Of a DNA stretch of 64,000 bases, positions 44,789 through 53,047 are shown piece by piece. The notes beneath the pieces are model-generated. The model was not told the origin of the DNA. It saw nothing but the letters and a program-made list of their open reading frames with translations, and made no database searches. Position 1 is the stretch's first letter. Each line of letters starts with the position of its first letter. Location: the NCBI GenBank assembly GCA_000332255.1, contig KB235926.1:4312096-4376095 (forward strand). The letters are read 5' to 3'. The position numbers and the translations under genes are program-made. This DNA comes from a cyanobacterium PCC 7702 (GTDB lineage Bacteria; Cyanobacteriota; Cyanobacteriia; Cyanobacteriales; Nostocaceae).

Positions 44789-45235
44789 TTATCGCATTCG
44801 TTCTTCTTGAATTAAGGTGCGTTGATAAATTTGATGGTTTTTAAACCATTGCCAGGTGCGGGCGCGATAGTTATTGCAGGGACTGATTTGAATCATTTCG
44901 TACAAGTAGGTTTCTGGAATTTTTTTGTAGGAAAACCATAAAATAATTGTGGAGTTGTCAACTTCCCAGGCTTTGCCTTGAATGCGGTCTGTATCAAACC
45001 ATAAGGTTTGCTCTCGATAAATTCCGGGAAATTTGTGTTCTTCTTGTCTGCCATCTGACCATTTGTAACGATTGATTTGATAGTAGGGGTAGGGGCCGTG
45101 TGTTGGGAATTGGCAGGTAAGATGAGATTGGTGTTGGTCGAGAATTTTTCCTTGTGGGTCGACGAGTATGTAAGTACCTTTCCAATCTCCTTCGTGGCGG
45201 GAAAGAACGGGCATTTCTTCTCGGATGGCGGACAT
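44789..45235 (-). CDS. DUF3598-like lipocalin-fold protein
   Basis: A 148-residue protein. MSAIREEMPVLSRHEGDWKGTYILVDPQGKILDQH and the Trp/Tyr-rich beta pattern (WSDGRQEEHKFPGIYREQTLWFD, IILWFSYKK) resemble cyanobacterial DUF3598 calycin-like barrels. There is no signal peptide. It lies between hisS and the aldehyde dehydrogenase, on the same strand. Function unknown, possibly small-ligand binding. Confidence 0.65.
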   Translation of the reverse strand: MSAIREEMPVLSRHEGDWKGTYILVDPQGKILDQHQSHLTCQFPTHGPYPYYQINRYKWSDGRQEEHKFPGIYREQTLWFDTDRIQGKAWEVDNSTIILWFSYKKIPETYLYEMIQISPCNNYRARTWQWFKNHQIYQRTLIQEERMR

Positions 45236-45296
45236 ATCAACCTTTTTTTGTGAATTTCTAGTAAAGGTAGAGTTGACGTTGTGCTTTCTATGTTAC

Positions 45297-46748
45297 TTAC
45301 TGGTGGGCATCTCTACGAGAAGCCGTGCTACGCGCGTCTACAAACCACCAAGGATCGGGAATGGATTTTGTTTTTACAAGCAATGCTTTTTTGCGCAGAA
45401 ATCGTGTTAGTGCTGCTGGTCCCATGCGCGAGCTGCCGAGACCGGAGTATTTAAAGGAATTTTTCTCTCCTTCGTGTATGAGAGCAGTAAGGGCTGCGTC
45501 GTTGATACTGATACTACCTGCCTCTATGTGCTGGGCGAGGGCGATCGCTTGTGCTTCTTCCTTGGCAAATATTGCTGCACTGAGTCCGTAAATAGTGTCG
45601 TTAGCTAAAAAAATTGCTTCTTCAACACTGGAAAATGGCATGACAGGCATAATCGGACCGAAAGTCTCTTCTTTCATGACTTTCATCGAGTGATTAACTT
45701 GAGTCAGGACTGTGGGACGACACCACCATCCCCCCCCGATCTTTTCGACTTGACCGCCGCAGTGGGCGATCGCTCCTTGTTCTCTGGCGTCTTGCAAATG
45801 GTCGCTAATTATTGCTGCTTGTTTTTCTGAGATTATAGGACCGATTTCTCCGCTTTCTGTTGTGGGGTAAGCTAATTGCAGGCGTAGGGCTTTGGTGACC
45901 AGCAGTTCGACAAATTCTTCAAAAATCGGTTGTGCAACGTATATTCGCTCAATAGAAAGACAAGACTGTCCGGTGTTGACAACCGAACCCCACAAAATGG
46001 CTGAGGTTGCTAGTTCTAAGTCTGCTGATTCTAAAACGATCGCCGGATCTTTGCCTCCTAATTCTAAAAAAGCTGGAATGAACCGCTTTGCAGCTTTTTC
46101 TCCTACTTTTTTTCCTGTGGCTACACTTCCTGTAAAGCAAATCAAATCGACATTTTCAACCACAGCTGCACCCGTTTCTCCTCCTCCTTCTACAAAGGCT
46201 AATACATCTCGTAGCTGAGGTACGGCGTTCACTGTTAATGACAGTGGAGCCATAAAGCGGGGAGCTATTTCACTGGGTTTGACGATGACTGCGCAACCTG
46301 CTAGTAATGCTGGGATGGTATCGATGGTGGAAAGCAACAGTGGAAAATTCCACGGACTGATTACTCCCACCAAGGGGTAAGGAACTGCAGTTTGGTGGAG
46401 ATCGATAAATGGTATGCTTGTCGATTGTCGAGTGGATTTGAGCAATTTTGGTCCTAGCTTGCACCATCTATCAATACTGGCGAGGAACGAACCAATTTCC
46501 AATTCTGAAACTGACAACCTTCCCGTGTCGGTTACTAATGCTTGAGTTAGTCGGTCTTGAGTAGAAATTATAACTTGTTTCCACTGTTGTAAAGCTGCGA
46601 TCCTTCCTTCTAAACCGATTTGCTGCCAACTTTTTTGTGACCTCCGCAACCGAGTGCATGTTTGTGTTAAAATTATTGGTGGCGGTGGTACAATTACGTA
46701 GTCATGTTGCCCCGTGCGAGGGTTGCGAACTTCTATAGGTTCAGTCAT
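45297..46748 (-). CDS. Aldehyde dehydrogenase family protein
   Basis: A 483-residue NAD(P)-dependent aldehyde dehydrogenase. The general base Glu is in PAFLELGGKDPAIVL (near 240), the catalytic Cys in VNTGQSCLSIERIYV (near 275), GSVATGKKVGEKAAK binds cofactor, and PWNFPLLLSTIDTIPALLAG is the family signature. The last dozen residues (DARSTASRRDAHQ) derive from a short dispersed repeat at 45306-45341 and are not conserved-looking. Substrate unknown; it could oxidise an aldehyde made in the neighbouring cluster. Confidence 0.9.
   Translation of the reverse strand: MTEPIEVRNPRTGQHDYVIVPPPPIILTQTCTRLRRSQKSWQQIGLEGRIAALQQWKQVIISTQDRLTQALVTDTGRLSVSELEIGSFLASIDRWCKLGPKLLKSTRQSTSIPFIDLHQTAVPYPLVGVISPWNFPLLLSTIDTIPALLAGCAVIVKPSEIAPRFMAPLSLTVNAVPQLRDVLAFVEGGGETGAAVVENVDLICFTGSVATGKKVGEKAAKRFIPAFLELGGKDPAIVLESADLELATSAILWGSVVNTGQSCLSIERIYVAQPIFEEFVELLVTKALRLQLAYPTTESGEIGPIISEKQAAIISDHLQDAREQGAIAHCGGQVEKIGGGWWCRPTVLTQVNHSMKVMKEETFGPIMPVMPFSSVEEAIFLANDTIYGLSAAIFAKEEAQAIALAQHIEAGSISINDAALTALIHEGEKNSFKYSGLGSSRMGPAALTRFLRKKALLVKTKSIPDPWWFVDARSTASRRDAHQ
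45306..45341. repeat. Short dispersed repeat at the 3' end of the aldehyde dehydrogenase gene
   Basis: The sequence containing CTCTACGAGAAGCCG and CTACGCGCGTCTAC is like short dispersed repeats abundant in filamentous cyanobacterial genomes (from memory of such genomes). Here it contributes the last codons of the gene. Only one copy is in this window, so the repeat status rests on recognition. Confidence 0.45.
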
Positions 46749-46852
46749 TAGTTGTTGGTGAGTAATTTAGTTAGTAGGGGTAAGTGGTTATTTTGAGTGC
46801 AGCTTATACCCGTACGGTGGTTCGACCCAGATTTTCAATTTAATTTTCCATC

Positions 46853-47914
46853 TCAAATTATCCCTAATTTAGCCAAACGTTCGATAGTTATTTGCTGAGT
46901 TTTGAGAAAGTGTTGGCGATCGCGCAGCGGAAGGGATGGCATATCGCTGTTGGAAACGAGCATGGTATTGGCAGGATAAAAGTGCGATTGACTGTAGCTG
47001 TGGGCGTATAACTCCAATCGCTGGCGAGAAAGTAAATTATTTAGTCCCGGACGGCGACGATCGCGTCGTAAAGCTGCTAGGTCAATTTCTGCAAAAGCAG
47101 CCATACTTTCTCCTGCGGCTGTCTGAGCCAATATTATTCCCCGATGGTCGATGATTTGAGAGCCACCATCAACAGAAGCTTCTGGAATGGGTGCGTTGGC
47201 TATTCCAGCGGTATTAGCTGATACTATATACGCCATGTTTTCCACTGCCCGACAAATTTTGGCAGCTTGTTTGGCAGCGTACTCCTTTCCGTAAATTTCC
47301 GATGTGGAATGTAAAAAAATTTCTGCACCGCGCATGGCCAAGCAGCGAGCAACTTCTGGATATAAAATTTCTTCTGATGCGAAAGCTGCTAAGTTACCTA
47401 TTTCTGTTTTTGCTACTGGAAAAACACCATCCCACCCATAGCAGTCAAGATACTTGTCCCAAACATCATGTGGTGTGGGAGTAAACATGGAATTGAGCCG
47501 ACGATAGCGCAAGATGACATTACCTGATGGATCGATGACAAAGCAAGTTTGAAAGTATAACTCTGGAAAGTTCGGATCTAATTCGTAGGCGTTACCAGCA
47601 AGGAAAATACGGTGTTTTTGAGCAATTTTACCGAGAGCTTCGTACTCTGGACCTGCTATTTCCAAACAGGCTTTTTGCGTCCAGTCAGCGAAGGATTCTT
47701 GTATGGGAAAGCCTGTGAGAAAGTACTCTGGTAAAACTATTAAGCGACAATCAGAGCCGATAAAAGCAATGCTGGCGGCGATTTGCTTTGCCAAGCGTTG
47801 GATAGAATCTTGCATTATACAACGAGCTTGTTGGCGATCGCGCGCTTGGTTGACTGCATAACACTTCAGTTGAAGTGCCAAAGCCCGGAAGGATTCAATG
47901 GTGTTATTGTTCAT
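46853..47914 (-). CDS. Nitrilase-superfamily protein with substituted catalytic residues
   Basis: A 353-residue nitrilase/carbon-nitrogen hydrolase fold protein. The catalytic Glu is kept (E63, VLPEYFLTG). The Lys of the YRK motif is Arg here (R139, RYRRLN). Aligning GNLAAFASEEILYPEVAR with family motifs such as GxLxCLICWExxMP places S180 where the nucleophilic Cys should be. Without Lys and Cys, ordinary amide or nitrile hydrolysis should fail, so it may be a binding or regulatory homologue, or use altered chemistry. The rest of the fold is full length with the DGGSQIIDHRG segment. It is the farthest upstream gene of the leftward run into ALDH and hisS. Confidence 0.82.
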   Translation of the reverse strand: MNNNTIESFRALALQLKCYAVNQARDRQQARCIMQDSIQRLAKQIAASIAFIGSDCRLIVLPEYFLTGFPIQESFADWTQKACLEIAGPEYEALGKIAQKHRIFLAGNAYELDPNFPELYFQTCFVIDPSGNVILRYRRLNSMFTPTPHDVWDKYLDCYGWDGVFPVAKTEIGNLAAFASEEILYPEVARCLAMRGAEIFLHSTSEIYGKEYAAKQAAKICRAVENMAYIVSANTAGIANAPIPEASVDGGSQIIDHRGIILAQTAAGESMAAFAEIDLAALRRDRRRPGLNNLLSRQRLELYAHSYSQSHFYPANTMLVSNSDMPSLPLRDRQHFLKTQQITIERLAKLGII

Positions 47915-48123
47915 AATTTTATCTCGTGTTTGTACTCAAGTAGGAAAAGGCGGAGGGCAGAAGGTGTCAATTTTTGCTTACTGTTGACGTTAATAACTGG
48001 AGCGATCGCTACCTTTTGTTCATATTTTGAAGCCAAGCAACTAATTCTTCCAATACAAGACGTAGATATTTTGTAAGGTGATAGTGCTGGTGACAAACTC
48101 CAAAGTCAGGAAAGCTTTGACGG

Positions 48124-48171
48124 TCAAAAAAATAAAAAAATAGGACTGGTGAATTACTTTTGCTCCAGTCC
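48124..48171 (-). terminator. Rho-independent terminator of the SDR gene
   Basis: GGACTGG/CCAGTCC (arms at 48165-48171 and 48143-48149) with a 15-nt loop is followed on the minus strand by TAT7AT7. It lies 50 bp after the SDR stop and is a convincing terminator. The remaining 47915-48123 stretch shows no gene. Confidence 0.8.
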
Positions 48172-48223
48172 GAAGAAGTTGGAATTACAAATTTATTGCA
48201 GGTTAGCTGCGACCTTTCCCATC

Positions 48224-49000
48224 TTATGCTTGAAATTGTTTTTCCAAAATCTTTACTAAAGTTTTGCGGGGAACAATACCAGCTAATTGGGTAATTAAAT
48301 GGGTTGTAAATCCTCCAATCACCACGGTTGAATCTCCTTGTTCCAAGGCCTGGAGAGTTTTATGCACTACTTCCTGTGGTGTGGAAATTTTATTTGTTCT
48401 CTGTGCTAAACCTGCAGGAAATTTAGCATTCTTAAAAAAATTTGTATCAACTGGTCCCGGACAACAAACAAGAATGCGAACTCCATAGTGGCGATTTTCT
48501 GCCCATAATGCTTCACTAAAATTGCGAATAAAAGCTTTAGTAGCAGCGTAAACAGAAAGATAGGGCATTGGTTGAAATGCAGCCAAAGAAGATACGTTAA
48601 TAATGCTTCCGGAACGACGCTGTCGCATCAGGGGTAAAAATTTACGGGTAAGGGCTACTACTGCTAAAACGTTCAATTGCACTATCTGAATTTGCCTTTC
48701 TTCGTCTGTTTCGACAAAGTCCCCGTATTCGGCAATACCGGCATTATTAATTAATAGGTCTATTGTCAATTCCTTTTGTTTGGTAAAATCAAATACAGCA
48801 TTGACAGCTTCTAATTTTGTCAGGTCTTCAACTATAATCTCAACTTGAATTTGATATTTTTCTCGTAACTGTTTTGCTAGTTCGTTTAATTTTTCTTGCG
48901 AACGAGCGACAAGAACAAGATTTGTATGGCGTGCAGCTAATTCTTCAGCAAAGGCTTTTCCGATGCCAGCGGAGGCTCCTGTAATTAAAGCTGTTGGCAT
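48224..49000 (-). CDS. Short-chain dehydrogenase/reductase
   Basis: A 258-residue SDR. The cofactor motif is TGASAGIGKAFAEEL (TGxxxGxG), NNAGIAEYG is the NNAG motif, SSLAAFQPMPYLSVYAATKAF carries the Ser and YxxxK catalytic residues. The Arg after VLVAR suggests NADPH preference. It is of the classical DltE-like type (C-terminal TTHLITQLAGIVPRKTLVKILEK is hydrophobic). Substrate unknown. Confidence 0.9.
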   Translation of the reverse strand: MPTALITGASAGIGKAFAEELAARHTNLVLVARSQEKLNELAKQLREKYQIQVEIIVEDLTKLEAVNAVFDFTKQKELTIDLLINNAGIAEYGDFVETDEERQIQIVQLNVLAVVALTRKFLPLMRQRRSGSIINVSSLAAFQPMPYLSVYAATKAFIRNFSEALWAENRHYGVRILVCCPGPVDTNFFKNAKFPAGLAQRTNKISTPQEVVHKTLQALEQGDSTVVIGGFTTHLITQLAGIVPRKTLVKILEKQFQA

Positions 49001-49271
49001 TATCAGTACTAAAATAATTTTTCTATCACTTTATTAAGATACTAACAATATTTGGCAGTAGAAATGAAAACTGAGGGAATAAGTTCTCAAAAATATTTAA
49101 AAGTAATTAATTTCGAGGTAAATTTTCAAGAAGAATTAGCAGAAAACCAAGTTGGACACACAATAAAAACCACGATAGCAGATCTTGGTAGAGTAGGAAA
49201 CAACAAGCCACGCTTTTTTTGTGAAGTTGCTTTTTTAGCTAAATCTGTGCTACGATTGGGGAGTTGTAAAC

Positions 49272-49345
<74 letters not shown>

Positions 49346-49427
49346 TTTGACAAGCGGTAGTTTGGCGATCGCCCCGTCCTGTGTCGAGATGTAGTATGAA
49401 GGGAAGGCACACTAAGCTGTACTAATA

Positions 49428-50906
49428 ATGACTTTAGCAGAAACATCCAAAGACACCTGTTCTAAAAATCCATTTTTAACACTTAAGTACGAACCCGCAT
49501 TGGAATCTTTGGGCGATGACTACTATGACGAAGTAGTAGCAGCAAAATTTCCCCTACACATTCTGCGCTGGCGTAACGATGCACTGCTACCAAGGTTGGG
49601 ACTAAATCCCCAAGCAGTAACAGACGAAGATTTTATCGTTGCTTTTGGTAAATTTGAAGGACGCATACCGCTGTTAGCACTGCGTTACCACGGCTATCAG
49701 TTTGGAGAATATAATCCTTTGCTGGGTGACGGTAGAGGTTTTCTCTACGGACAAGTGCGCGGTAGAGATGGCAATTTGTACGACTTTGGTACCAAAGGTT
49801 CTGGTAAAACGCCCTACTCTCGCGGTGGCGATGGTATGCTCACCCTCAAAGGCGGTGTACGTGAAATTTTAGCTGCAGAGATGCTCAATGCTATGGGTGT
49901 GCGTACTTCCCGCTGTTTGAGTGTTGTCGAAACTGGTTTATCTTTGTGGCGGGGTGATGAACCTTCTCCTACCCGTTCTTGCGTGATGGTACGAATGAGT
50001 CGCTCGCACATTCGCTTCGGTACTTTTGAACGTCTTCACTATTTTCAGCGTCCTGATTTAACTAAAAAGTTACTAGATCACGTTATAGAACAATATTATT
50101 CGCACTTGGTTGATGAAGCAGAAAAATATGCTTGCTTCTATGCAGAATTAGTCAAACGAATCGCTGAATTAGTAGCGCAGTGGATGGCAACTGGTTTTTG
50201 TCATGGAGTCTTAAACACTGACAACATGTCGATTACGGGGGAGGGTTTCGATTACGGTCCCTACGCTTTTATCCCTAATTACGATCCTTACTTTACCGCT
50301 GCGTATTTCGATTATTACAAACGCTATTGCTATATCAATCAACCGCAAATTTGTAAAGAGAATTTAGAATTACTTCAACAAGCATTAAAAGCTGTGATTT
50401 CTCCTGCTGATATGGAAGCTGGATTGAGAATGTTCGATGAATGTTATCTGGCAGAATATCAGAGGTTAATGTGGAAAAAATTAGGTTTTGTGCAACAACT
50501 ACCACCACGAGAAGCTGAAGAATTATTAAAAGCAACAATTGCCTTTTTAAAACATTATCCAGTGAGTTATCATCATTTTTTTGCAGATATAGCTCAAGGC
50601 TTTTCGAGAAAATGGCAAGAGGATGCCAGTGAGATTTTGAGAGAGTCAGAAATTGGAAAATCATTAGGTAAATCCGAGCTCTTCCAACATTGGTCTGGAG
50701 TCTACCATCGCATTTTAAGCAATTTTACTTCTGGGGAAGAATTAGAGACAATTGCTCAAACTTTGCTTTGTTCTAATCCCAAAATAACGATCGTAAGACC
50801 TGTAATTGAATCAGTTTGGGAACCAATCGCTCAAGAAGATAACTGGCAACCTTTTTATGATTTAGTAAAGCAAATTCAGTCTAGCGCTTGTACTAAGCAG
50901 TTTTAA
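49428..50906 (+). CDS. selO: Protein adenylyltransferase SelO (YdiU/UPF0061)
   Basis: A 492-residue pseudokinase-fold AMPylase. Family motifs are [65 protein letters not shown], and [25 protein letters not shown]. SelO binds ATP in an inverted orientation and AMPylates proteins in redox stress. No selenocysteine is present, as usual in bacteria. Start ATG at 49428. Its 3' end overlaps the convergent neighbour by 14 bp. Confidence 0.94.
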   Translation: MTLAETSKDTCSKNPFLTLKYEPALESLGDDYYDEVVAAKFPLHILRWRNDALLPRLGLNPQAVTDEDFIVAFGKFEGRIPLLALRYHGYQFGEYNPLLGDGRGFLYGQVRGRDGNLYDFGTKGSGKTPYSRGGDGMLTLKGGVREILAAEMLNAMGVRTSRCLSVVETGLSLWRGDEPSPTRSCVMVRMSRSHIRFGTFERLHYFQRPDLTKKLLDHVIEQYYSHLVDEAEKYACFYAELVKRIAELVAQWMATGFCHGVLNTDNMSITGEGFDYGPYAFIPNYDPYFTAAYFDYYKRYCYINQPQICKENLELLQQALKAVISPADMEAGLRMFDECYLAEYQRLMWKKLGFVQQLPPREAEELLKATIAFLKHYPVSYHHFFADIAQGFSRKWQEDASEILRESEIGKSLGKSELFQHWSGVYHRILSNFTSGEELETIAQTLLCSNPKITIVRPVIESVWEPIAQEDNWQPFYDLVKQIQSSACTKQF

Positions 50907-51693
50907 AAAATCTTATAATCTCGCGTACGTGCTCCAGGAATTGTCCATCTGCAGATAGTTGAGCAATTGCTTGTCTTGCTTGTAAGGCTAAATGTTCGTG
51001 TTCTGTTTGATTAGTGGCGCGTAATTCTTCTAAATTAGCAGCAAGACGGCCTAATTCTTTTCGTGTTTCTTCTGAAGAAAGCTGTTGTTTAGCTACTAAA
51101 GAATAGGAATTTTCCGGGTCAAATTGTTCTTCTAGACGCTTGATACTGTCCTCTAAAGCACTAAAGCGGTTGCGAAGTTCGACAATATCTTCTCGAGGAT
51201 ACTTCCATTCTTGGCCAATTCTTTGCAAGCGCTGGTAAAGGTACTCGTAAGCACTAATTGCAGGGCGCAAACCTGTTAGTAACAAAGCAGCTCCAGAACC
51301 GATGTACCCAACAGCGCTAATACCGGTAGCAGCGAGGATATAAAGACCAGCAGCGGAAAGTAAGTGTAGGGTAAGAGCAACAAATAGCGATCGCTTAGCC
51401 AAAACTTTCACGTAGTTGATTTGTTTTTCATCTACGGGAATTCCTTTTTCTGTGGATTGTGCTCCTTCCACCAACACTTGCTTGGCTTGAAAATATATAT
51501 TCCACGGGACAGTAACAATTACTAACAACCACCAAAAACTGGCGCCACCAATTACCCAATCTAAAAAATTGCCGGTAGGTACGTGAAACCACTGCAATAT
51601 GCTAAAAATTAGCAACATCAAAATCGCTATGCAAATGCTGGAAAAGATTAAAAAATAATGCGATGAGATTAAATTATTTGATGCTTCTTCCAT
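50893..51693 (-). CDS. Membrane protein with C-terminal coiled coil
   Basis: A 266-residue protein of unknown function. Hydrophobic segments at about 12-35, 46-65, 103-125 and 127-145 anchor it. The C-terminal half (about 160-250) is highly charged and helical, [24 protein letters not shown], likely coiled coil. It is not recognised as a known family. It ends 14 bp inside selO on the opposite strand. No sign of a CRISPR role beyond proximity. Confidence 0.7.
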   Translation of the reverse strand: MEEASNNLISSHYFLIFSSICIAILMLLIFSILQWFHVPTGNFLDWVIGGASFWWLLVIVTVPWNIYFQAKQVLVEGAQSTEKGIPVDEKQINYVKVLAKRSLFVALTLHLLSAAGLYILAATGISAVGYIGSGAALLLTGLRPAISAYEYLYQRLQRIGQEWKYPREDIVELRNRFSALEDSIKRLEEQFDPENSYSLVAKQQLSSEETRKELGRLAANLEELRATNQTEHEHLALQARQAIAQLSADGQFLEHVREIIRFFKTA

Positions 51694-51791
51694 AGGCTGT
51701 CAGAGTAGCTTAATAGTTGCTATACCGGTATGGTACTGAGTTTTGCTAAATGTAATACACTGCTGGTGATAGTTGCCAAACTGTTACATGC

Positions 51792-52643
51792 TCAAGCTTC
51801 GTAAAGTTTGCGTAATATAGAAAGCTTTTCCTTGATGCGATCGCGCATGGATGCAGGTGAAACAATTACGCACTCATCCCAGTAACGTGCAACTTCTCGA
51901 ATTAACCAAAAATGATTGACAACTTTTCGTACCACTTGACGTACGTCTCCAATCGTTTCGTCTTCTAAGTCATCTTCCCGAGGTTGATAGGATTTTACCA
52001 TCGAGCCCCGAAATTGTAAGTGCACTTTCAGAAAATCTAATCCCTCTCGCCATTCCCCGGGTGCGGGAAGGATGGAGTAGATTCTATTGAAGGTCAAACA
52101 GCGATTGTGCCAAAGCTCTGGTAGATCGGGAATGTTGTTTTCCACGTCTTCGGTTTCTTCACACCAGATCATTAAATAAAAGCGTTTATCAAAGAATCTA
52201 GGTTCTGCATAACGTACCGTGTACTGTAGTTCTTCATCTTGGGAATTTTTGTACAGCAGGTAAAAGGGTTGGCGATTTTTTCGGTATTCATCTATTTGAA
52301 TTCGCCATGGCTCTATATGCTTACTTACTTGTTTGAGCAGAGATTGGCGGACAGATGCATTTAGATTTCCCCGTTCTAATAAAAGTGTAATTACAGTTTC
52401 GGCTTCGCCAATCCGACCTGCATCGTTCAAAGCTTTAATAGCTTCTTGCAAAGCGTTAACTTGGTTGTTATCCAGTGTAAAAGGCTTTCCTATCTCCAGA
52501 TGCTTTTGAGCGATCGCGACAATCAAGCCGGAAATACTAGGTTCTTTACCCCAGGTAATGCCAAATTTGCGAGCGATTTCTTCTAGCTGTTCCTTGGTTC
52601 CAGGGGGAATTGACAGTGTAATTGTGTCTTTTTTCCGAGCCAT
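51792..52643 (-). CDS. WYL-domain transcriptional regulator of the type I-D CRISPR-Cas locus
   Basis: A 283-residue regulator. The N-terminus MARKKDTITLSIPPGTKEQLEEIARKFG looks like a ribbon-helix-helix DNA-binding segment; a linker follows; the C-terminal part (about 110-270, including LPELWHNRCLTFNRIYSI) fits a WYL domain, and the ending DECVIVSPASMRDRIKEKLSILRKLY is typical. The equivalent gene in Synechocystis 6803 (Sll7009) represses the I-D locus. It is divergent from the cas operon, with 155 bp between; a dyad overlaps the region just before its ATG. Confidence 0.82.
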   Translation of the reverse strand: MARKKDTITLSIPPGTKEQLEEIARKFGITWGKEPSISGLIVAIAQKHLEIGKPFTLDNNQVNALQEAIKALNDAGRIGEAETVITLLLERGNLNASVRQSLLKQVSKHIEPWRIQIDEYRKNRQPFYLLYKNSQDEELQYTVRYAEPRFFDKRFYLMIWCEETEDVENNIPDLPELWHNRCLTFNRIYSILPAPGEWREGLDFLKVHLQFRGSMVKSYQPREDDLEDETIGDVRQVVRKVVNHFWLIREVARYWDECVIVSPASMRDRIKEKLSILRKLYEA

Positions 52644-52644
52644 T

Positions 52645-52703
52645 GCAAAAATGTACTTGCATTTTGGAATTTTTTATTTTATTATCTTGATTAATGCATT
52701 TTG
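52645..52703. promoter_or_regulatory. Candidate WYL operator: dyad plus repeated half-site
   Basis: AAAATG-N6-CATTTT (52648-52653 and 52660-52665) forms a perfect dyad two bases from the WYL start codon. The half-site GCATTTTG recurs exactly at 52659-52666 and 52696-52703, 37 bp apart. Placement between divergent regulator and cas genes is what an autoregulated repressor would use. Binding is inferred. Confidence 0.5.
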
Positions 52704-52804
52704 AGAAAAAGAAGTGGATATAACCAATCTAATATCCGTAAAAACAACACTCTCAAAGCAGAATTTTTGTAAATAAACTGAATTATGTATCAGAGTTTTT
52801 GCGT

Positions 52805-53041
52805 ATGCCAAAAGCGACAAGACTTTTAAACCGACCTCCCCAAAGCTTAGAAGAAGCCTATTTCAGCGAAATTCGTCCCAAACTTTATGAAAATCACGCA
52901 CATCACCACCAGTACGGTGTCAGAACAGGAACAACTCTTGCACAGCACCTAGATTCAGCTTGTCAATTCGCACTTACAGCTACTGGGATTGCTGGGGTCA
53001 CTGCTGGATCGCTGATATATATTCGTTTCTCTGACAAATAA
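52805..53041 (+). CDS. 78-residue CRISPR-linked protein, HD-like N-terminus
   Basis: A small protein starting MPKATRLLNRPPQSLEEAYF at ATG 52805 (a TTG lies two codons upstream). LYENHAHHHQYGVRTGTTLAQHLDSACQFALTATGIAGV has a His-rich patch and then HLDSA. It resembles the opening of HD-type nuclease domains of CRISPR helicases and Csc3-like proteins, but stops after TAGSLIYIRFSDK, before a second HD could appear. It begins the cas operon and ends six bases before cas3'. It may be a free HD-remnant, a small accessory subunit or an anti-leak control. I do not recognise a named family. Alternatives: truncated gene or upstream-ORF-type leader peptide. Confidence 0.55.
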   Translation: MPKATRLLNRPPQSLEEAYFSEIRPKLYENHAHHHQYGVRTGTTLAQHLDSACQFALTATGIAGVTAGSLIYIRFSDK

Positions 53042-53047
53042 CCTCAC

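Noticed and set aside
50893..51693. Membrane/coiled-coil protein as a CRISPR ancillary effector
   Set aside because: It is only near the WYL gene, on the same strand, with no CARF or nuclease feature; proximity is not sufficient.
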